Shown here one piece after another: positions 58,184 through 64,000 of a DNA stretch of 64,000 nucleotides. A program made the translations under genes and the position numbers. This DNA comes from Actinostola sp. cb2023 (taxonomy: Eukaryota > Cnidaria > Anthozoa > Actiniaria > Actinostolidae): NCBI GenBank assembly GCA_033675265.1, contig JAUJYZ010000607.1, forward strand, positions 248,001 through 312,000, read 5' to 3'. The notes below the pieces were generated by a model, which was not told where the DNA came from, did not search any database, and worked only from the letters and a program-made list of their open reading frames with translations. How positions within the stretch are numbered: the stretch's first letter is position 1; every line of letters begins with the position of its first letter.

Positions 58184-60629
58184 GTTAGTATTTTCACAAT
58201 TACTAATTTATAACTTTGATTTTTCCCAACTTGCTTTAATATATCACAAAATTCCGAACTTCTGATGTAAAAAAATGTGTTTCACTTTCGATTTGCAGAT
58301 GCCAAGCGATTGATTGGGCGTCGTTTTGAAGATTCATCGGTTCAAGACGACATGAAACATTGGCCATTCAAGGTACGATCGCATGGTTCTCATACATTTC
58401 CTTGTGTTATAAAACGCTAAAGAGTTTTGAGGATTTTCCGCGTTCGGTGAAGTTTTTCGCAATCTTTAGTGAGAATTGCGAAATTCAAATCGACGACCAT
58501 GTGCTCTGAAGTGAAATGTGACGTCACATGCTTTTCTTTTCTAAGGTAATCACTGTTAGTGGCCGACCAAAAATTGAAGTTGAGTTCAAAGGAGAAAAAA
58601 AGACTTTCTTTGCCGAAGAAGTAAGTGTTAACGATATCAAATATTGAATTTTACTTTGATTGTGCCATATGTTGTCATCAGTTTTTGATTTTCATTTTTT
58701 GGGGGGTTTATTTTCGACCATGAATCAGCATATTGTTATATCAAATATTCATCAGTGTTATGTTTTATTAAAAGTTTTTGCAATTTCTTTTGCAAGATTT
58801 CCTCAATGGTTTTGAACAAGATGAAGGAGACTGCTGAAGCTTATCTTGGCAAGAAGTTAACAGATGCTGTAGTCACTGTACCCGCTTACTTTAATGATTC
58901 TCAACGTCAAGCTACCAAAGATGCTGGTAAGTATGAATTTTGAATCTGTCAAGATTGATCATATGCTGATGCTTACCCTAGCTATAGCTCTGTAATGGGA
59001 GGAACTTCAGAATACCCCGCAACTAGTCAAGCTCTTATAGCGGCACTCTTTGAAAATGACGCAAAATACAATAGGTTCTATTGTTATAAATGCAAATTAG
59101 TTGCAGGGTATTCTGAAGTTTAGCCCAGTAATGCTGATAGTCAATTTTCTTCTAAAGGTGTAATCGCCGGAATCAATGTCATGCGTATCATCAATGAGCC
59201 TACAGCTGCTGCCATAGCTTATGGTTTGGATAAGAAAGTTGGTGTTGAAAGAAATGTCCTGATCTACGATCTTGGTGGAGGAACCTTTGATGTCTCAGTT
59301 CTCGCTATTGAGGAGGGTATCTTTGAGGTGAAGTCGACTGCTGGAAACACTCACTTGGGTGGAGAGGACTTTGACAACAATGTAGTTGATCACTTCGTTG
59401 ACCTCTTCAAAAAGAAACACAAGAAAGACATGAGTCCCAACAAGCGTGCTGTAAGACGTCTAAGAACTGCCTGTGAGCGTGCCAAGCGTACCTTGTCATC
59501 AAGTACTGAAGCATACATTGAAATTGATTCGTTGTTCGATGGAATAGATTTCTCTGAAAAACTTACAAAAGCAAGGTTTGAAGATATCAACAAAAAGGAG
59601 TTCCGTTCAACAATAGAACCTGTTGAGAAAGCTCTTCGTGATGCTGGCTTGGACAAAATCAAAATTCACGAAATTGTACTTGTTGGAGGCTCAACCCGTA
59701 TCCCAAAGATTCAGGAGTTGCTCTCAGATCACTTCAACAAGAAGGAGCTGAATAAGTCTATCAACCCCGATGAGGCTGTTGCATATGGTGCAGCTGTCCA
59801 GGCTGCCATTCTCCATGGTGATAAAGATGAAATTGTACAGGACTTGCTACTGCTTGATGTTGCACCTCTCTCTCTTGGTCTCGAAACTGCTGGTGGTGTC
59901 ATGACGTCTATTATCAAGCGTAACACTACAATTCCAACAAAGCAAAATCAGATCTTTACAACCTATTCAGACAACCAACCTGGTGTACTCATCCAAGTCT
60001 TTGAGGGAGAACGTGCCCTTACTAAAGAAAACAACTTGCTGGGCAAGTTTGAGTTGACTGGAATTCCCCCTGCTCCACGTGGTGTGCCACAGATTGATGT
60101 GACCTTTGACGTTGATGCCAATGGTATTCTGAATGTGAGTGCTGTTGACAAAAGTACTGGAAAAGAGAATAAGATCACTATCACCAATGACAAGGGTCGT
60201 CTCTCTAAGGAAGATATTGAACGCATGGTGAAAGAGGCAGAAAAATTCAAAGATGAAGATGAAAAGATCAAGGAAAAAATCCAAGCTAAGAACTCATTGG
60301 AAAGCTATGCCTACAACATGAAACAGACCATTGAAGACGACAAGATAAAGGACAAGATCTCAGAAGATGAAAGAGCTAAAGTATTGGAAAAGTGTAAAGA
60401 AGTGATTGATTGGCTTGACTTAAACCAATCTGCCGAAAAGTCAGAGTATGAAAGCATGCAGAAGGAAATTGAACAAGTCTGCAGCCCAGTGATTACCAAG
60501 ATGTATCAAGGTGCTGGTGGAGCTGGAGCACCTCCTGGTGGTTTCCCAGGGGCACCTGGTGGAGGAGATGCTGGTGCACCACCTGCTAGTGGTGGATCAT
60601 CTGGACCAACCATTGAGGAAGTTGATTAA
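57979..60629 (+). CDS. HSPA8: Cytosolic heat shock 70 kDa / HSC70 protein, complete five-exon gene
   Basis: ATP-dependent cytosolic and nuclear chaperone. Exons 57979-58183, 58299-58372, 58546-58620, 58797-58926 and 59158-60629 join in phase with GT-AG introns to 1956 nt, 651 aa. Family signatures are IDLGTTYS near residue 9, [10 protein letters not shown] and [10 protein letters not shown]. The nucleotide-binding domain ends near residue 385, then come the substrate domain, helical lid, a Gly/Pro-rich tail and a terminal EEVD that binds TPR co-chaperones. A basic KRAVRRLR stretch matches the HSC70 family. The start is chosen because [12 protein letters not shown] is the family N terminus, though an in-frame ATG exists 36 bp upstream. 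The intron after NTVF lies, as I recall, where vertebrate HSPA8 has one. Upstream heat-shock elements suggest inducible expression. One-to-one orthology with HSPA8 rather than HSPA1/2 is not established. Confidence 0.97.
58299..58372 (+). CDS. HSPA8: HSP70 exon 2
   Basis: Encodes [16 protein letters not shown] to HWPFK. Acceptor GATTTGCAG, donor GTACGAT, ends in phase 0. Confidence 0.95.
58546..58620 (+). CDS. HSPA8: HSP70 exon 3
   Basis: 25 codons, [14 protein letters not shown] to FFAEE. Acceptor TTTTCTAAG, donor GTAAGTG. Confidence 0.94.
58797..58926 (+). CDS. HSPA8: HSP70 exon 4
   Basis: [18 protein letters not shown] to [10 protein letters not shown]. Acceptor CTTTTGCAAG, donor G^GTAAGT. 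Confidence 0.95.
59158..60629 (+). CDS. HSPA8: HSP70 exon 5 (most of the protein)
   Basis: [19 protein letters not shown] to the terminal IEEVD and TAA. It holds ATPase signatures 2 and 3, the whole substrate-binding domain and the Gly/Pro-rich linker. Acceptor CTTCTAAAG. Confidence 0.97.
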
Positions 60630-60890
60630 GAACTTAAAACTTTATGTGACCATCACTCACTGGAACACTTAAACTGGTTTTGGTTTATTTGTCCTCGGAT
60701 GTTTGTTTCTTGTTGTTTTTTTCCTCCCAACACTCGAGTTAGGTCTTTGTTTATGAAAATATTTTTTTCAGTTCTGGTTAAAAAGTATTTCAACAAACAA
60801 TGATCCTAATGTACAAAATCAATGTTATTTTTCTTTAGTTGCATTAATGTTATTTGAACAAAATAACGAATTTGAATAATGGAAGTGTCA

Positions 60891-60896
60891 ATTAAA
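60891..60896 (+). terminator. HSP70 poly(A) signal
   Basis: ATTAAA lies 262 bp past the stop codon, in an AT-rich stretch followed by T-rich DNA. The 3' UTR would be about 290 nt. Confidence 0.55.
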
Positions 60897-60929
60897 GCTT
60901 TCCCTTACCTTGTGAATTAATACAGTCTG

Positions 60930-61332
60930 GTCTTGGATAGTATATTATTTCCTTTTTTGTTTCTCTCGTTCTCCCTCCCCTTCGTTTATTCTGTTTCATT
61001 CTTATCTTTCTTGTTCTCTTTTCTTTCTGTTCAAACTACCGGTACTAATCTAATCGGTACTGGACTTGAAATATGCAGTAGAACCAAAGACTGCAGCAAG
61101 AGTATATTTGATCTTAGGATGAGTGGATTGGGAACAATGTTTTTAATGAGAAGCTTTCATTGAGAAAAAGGAAACTGCTAACTAGCTAGTTCATACATTT
61201 GGGTTGAATCTCTGATGTCTACAATAATAAATTATTCCTCTTTATCGGCAAATGTAGCCATTTGACTTGTTATAAAATACAGTGAATGTGAACCCATATT
61301 TTATCAGCTGTCAACTGCATAATGGTGCATTG
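60930..61332. other. Downstream flank of HSP70, nothing recognised
   Basis: Pyrimidine-rich at 60945-61030. No gene seen. Confidence 0.4.
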
Positions 61333-61476
61333 GAGTGCAAACACTAAAACCGTGAAACTACAAACTATTTAGTGCTAAATCGGCACCAATGGAACAATAG
61401 AAAACAAAAGACATTACACTATTTAGTGCTAATATATTAAAGTTAGCACCGTTTCGTGGTTTTAGTGTTTGCACTC
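61333..61476. mobile_element. 144-bp MITE related to 46449
   Basis: Termini GAGTGCAAACACTAAAACC and complement, inner GTTTAGCACTAAAT-like arms, shared GGAACAATAGAAAACAA core. Confidence 0.78.
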
Positions 61477-61587
61477 TAGTAATCGGAATTCACCCTTGGA
61501 ATGTTGATGAGCAGAAATGTCTGGGCAACTTGAATCAACTTTTTCTGTTGTTTATTTTGTAGTGATTTCATACAGATTCTTATGATT

Positions 61588-61645
61588 AATGGCAATGTAA
61601 TAAAAGAATGGCAATGTAATAAAAGAATGGCAATGTAATAAAAGA
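61588..61645. repeat. Three 19-bp tandem units
   Basis: GAATGGCAATGTAATAAAA repeated three times, the first unit with a different first bases. Confidence 0.9.
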
Positions 61646-62504
61646 AAACTGCGTTTCAGTAGAGCACGCCGCGCGCGGGGACTGATCAGAACACAGGCAG
61701 CCCAACCATTCCTTTTTGAGGCCCGGACCTTTCCGTAGCTTCCCAGAATGCTTCATGATTCTGCGTGCGCAAGCGAGGTCAGGGTACAAAATAGATTGAA
61801 AATATTAAGAGAGAATGAAGAACTTCGGTAGAAAACTTAGACTTTTAAATTAAAAGTGTGTAAGAAGAATTACAAAGATAGATGCAAATTCTCAAGCAAA
61901 GAAAATAGTTTTTTCCTGTTCTTGATTAGATACAGTATGTGGTTCTAATTGTGAACACTTTTTGCACACTGTAATGATATTTCTCGTCAACATATGGTAC
62001 GATTATCCTCAACCTTTGCTATTAATTAGTTCTATACTTCAGTTAACATGTGATTAAGTTTCGTTTATTTATTGTTGAACTTTTTTAAATATATTTTATT
62101 ATATCATGTCCGTTGGTGGTTCTAATGGTGAACAGTTGTTTGTAATTGTGAACACTTTTGGCTTGCTTTTTAATAATGGCTTAATATTGTGTATTATTCT
62201 CGGTTTCTAGCCTTGCAATTCGATGTACAAGTTCCAAGTTGTCTTAAAACAATATTTATGTTCGTGTTATTTCGATACGAATGATAGAAAAGTGTTAAAA
62301 CCAGGTGAAGTCCATGCTCGAGAATCCATCGGTGCTCTTCGGCGTGGGCTCGGAAATCGCCCCGCCAGAGAACCGCATGGGTGAAGTCAGACGGTAACGC
62401 TAAATTACTGACGCGTTCGCATGTTGATTGATGCATGCCGTTCATCACGCTCGTGCTATATAACAACGCAATGGCGCAAATTTGTATCACAAACGCGACT
62501 TTTT
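61646..62504. other. Unannotated DNA
   Basis: No gene or RNA recognised; 61660-61790 is GC-rich with a GCGCGCGGGG segment. Confidence 0.4.
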
Positions 62505-62950
62505 AGTCGGGCTTCCTGTGGAAGCTCCGACTCTAAAAATGAGAAGCGTTCTTTGTCGTCGTCGTCGTCGTTGACCTCAAATCCAGCGCATGCGCCCTGT
62601 GCCGGCCGAAGGAGACATGAAGTCTGGCCAAGAAAGATTAGAAAGCACAAACCAATCAGGGAAAGCACCGGAGGTCAAGGGGCCAACATATAAGTCTTTT
62701 GTCGTCTAAGTCTAAATTTAGATTGAAACAGGACGCTCTAGTAGCGTGAAGCCGGGCTATTAACGTTTTTACTGATACACTGTAAAGTTCGCAGTACTGA
62801 AATTGCAAGGAAAGCATGTTCTATCGAGCTCGAGTCACGCAACGACGAGCAACCCAAAACTCTTTCAATCGCACTATAAGATATCTATATTTAGTTCAAA
62901 TAGGTTACATTTCATTTAGAAGCCCGACTTCACGCTAGAAGAGCGTCTAG
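62505..62950 (+). mobile_element. Hairpin-capped element, second family (HINE-like)
   Basis: Same plan as copy a with different sequence: 5' hairpin AGTCGGGCTTCC...CCGACT, (GTC)n at 62555-62572, then near the 3' end AAGCCCGACT (inverted 5' end), hairpin ACGCTAGAAGAGCGT and CTAG followed by TT. A second, reversed 3' end lies at 62729-62762. 446 bp. Confidence 0.68.
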
Positions 62951-62969
62951 TTTTTTACATATTTCCTTC

Positions 62970-63338
62970 TCAACATCTGCTATTGTACCAGTGCGGGCAG
63001 GAGCCCATAAGTAGGAGCCTCCATCTGGGATGTATTCGTGAGACGACCTGTGACCGGATCAGGCTATTTTTAGAACACCAGTTTTGCCGCGAAATTTTAA
63101 CACCAGGGATTTTTGATTTCGGCTTTGTTACGGAGTGTCTAGCTTTTGGCTTCTTGGTAGGTTTACTATTTGATGTTTTTTTAGTTCCTTGAGAAACAGA
63201 ACACGAACTTGAAGACTCTTGGTCACTTTCCGATGAATTACTAAACTCTGCAAAAGAGTCACTGTAACTATCACTATCGCTCTCTTCACTTTCAGTTTCT
63301 TCAATTTCGCCAATTTCTTCGTCCGCCACTTTGTTCAT
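62970..63338 (-). CDS. Acidic Ser-rich open frame within the TIR element
   Basis: 122 codons starting at 63338. Residues 1-45 are rich in Glu, Asp and Ser (EEIGEIEETESEESDSDSYS), then a Ser-rich stretch and a basic KPTKKPKARHSVTKPKSK. The last 45 codons run through the left terminal repeat, so the natural 3' end is missing or the frame is a captured first exon. No family recognised; function unknown. Confidence 0.35.
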   Translation of the reverse strand: MNKVADEEIGEIEETESEESDSDSYSDSFAEFSNSSESDQESSSSCSVSQGTKKTSNSKPTKKPKARHSVTKPKSKIPGVKISRQNWCSKNSLIRSQVVSRIHPRWRLLLMGSCPHWYNSRC

Positions 63339-63525
63339 ATATCACAAATAAACAAAAATCATCTACCTCATTGATGCTGATTGGCTCTGTTTAATTCCCA
63401 TGGGGGATTCCTATTGATTGATAATTAGTTCGCGGGAAAAGGTGTTCTAAAAATAGCCTGATCCGGTCACAGGTCGTCTCACAAACCCAGTACGGTAGAT
63501 GGAGGCTCCTACTTATGGGCTCCTG
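62998..63525. mobile_element. 528-bp TIR element with 6-bp target duplication
   Basis: Termini CAGGAGCCCATAAGTAGGAG and complement with arms of about 85 bp ending in AAAATAGCCTGATCCGGTCA-type sequence; flanked by TGCGGG at 62992-62997 and 63526-63531. A tiny palindrome with the same ends (CAGGAGCCCAT/ATGGGCTCCTG) sits at 9708-9737 and 12593-12624. Confidence 0.88.
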
Positions 63526-63531
63526 TGCGGG

Positions 63532-64000
63532 TACATTAGCGGCAGATTTACTCTATATCTCAAGAACTACATATGTTATGAAGTGTCAGGTTATGCGTGA
63601 GCATATGCGTGTTTACAATTACATGCACATCGCAAAAACACGCACAATTTTTCATTCCGATGTGACTCGCTCATTTTCAACGCTTTGCTAAATATTGTTT
63701 TGTAAGGAAAAGTGTAATTATTTACCTTCTGGCTCACATAAAGCAAACTTCAAACTTTGCGTTTTTAGCTGAAGAAAATATACAAACTTTGCCACTCAAA
63801 ATCTTAAAGGCGCGCTTAAAATTCCAATTTGTAATATTAGAATACCAGACATTTTTAAGACACTTTTCGCTCGCTCTAGCACGTGCGCGCGCTGTTAGTT
63901 TTGAATTGTATGCGCTCGTATTTTAACGTTTTCCATCACACTGAAGAAGGTCTCTAGCTGATCCACAGGTAGCCCAAGCTCTACTCATGGCAGCTTTGCC
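63532..64000. other. Right edge, nothing recognised
   Basis: No gene, RNA or clear repeat seen. Confidence 0.4.

Noticed and set aside
59390..60499. Minus-strand frames opposite HSP70 exon 5
   Set aside because: Shadow frames of a strongly conserved coding exon.

Overview
The window is nuclear DNA from an invertebrate animal. GT-AG introns, a membrane-anchored DPP4-family peptidase, an intron-containing cytosolic HSP70 ending in EEVD, and a very dense load of small DNA transposons, foldback elements and satellites all point that way. Base composition is AT-rich. Some repeats, such as the TAGTCTCCCTCGCAGCCG terminus, look to me like repeats of stony corals and other anthozoans, but I recall that without a database check, so the placement is tentative.

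Only two protein-coding genes can be supported. On the minus strand, 57031 down to 24067, lies a complete 27-exon gene for a DPP4-like serine peptidase. I assembled it exon by exon: every junction is GT-AG, all phases agree, and the total is 880 codons plus stop. On the plus strand, 57979-60629, lies a five-exon HSC70/HSP70 gene of 651 codons with heat-shock elements and a TATA box upstream. The two genes are head to head; their start codons are about 950 bp apart, and a MITE and a poly-C tract lie between them.

Layout. 1-2342: microsatellite and unannotated AT-rich DNA. 2343-4581: hairpin-capped elements that look like Helentron-associated non-autonomous elements (HINEs). 4660-6270: AT-rich satellite holding two TA-flanked MITEs. 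7137-13538: a tandem array of a ~632-bp unit in which two units carry the same 2.25-kb TIR element. 13539-15100: inverted-repeat DNA. 15946-18755: another hairpin-capped element, split by a 2,065-bp foldback that itself holds serial insertions at one 9-bp site. 19360-22900: scattered MITEs. 22900-24172: CAT-rich and 9-bp/72-bp minisatellites, which supply the last codons of the peptidase gene.

The peptidase introns hold a 1-kb GAAA/GGAA tract, piggyBac-like TTAA elements, a satellite that looks derived from a LINE 3' tail, a BamHI-site minisatellite, a 37-bp hairpin minisatellite and many TA-flanked MITEs. 60630-64000, downstream of HSP70, has a 3' UTR, one more hairpin-capped element and a 528-bp TIR element with an acidic reading frame.

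The genes are not an operon. The HSP70 is a cytosolic chaperone with heat-shock-factor sites; the peptidase is a type II surface or secretory-pathway enzyme expected to remove Xaa-Pro dipeptides. Any link between them would be through the shared upstream region only.
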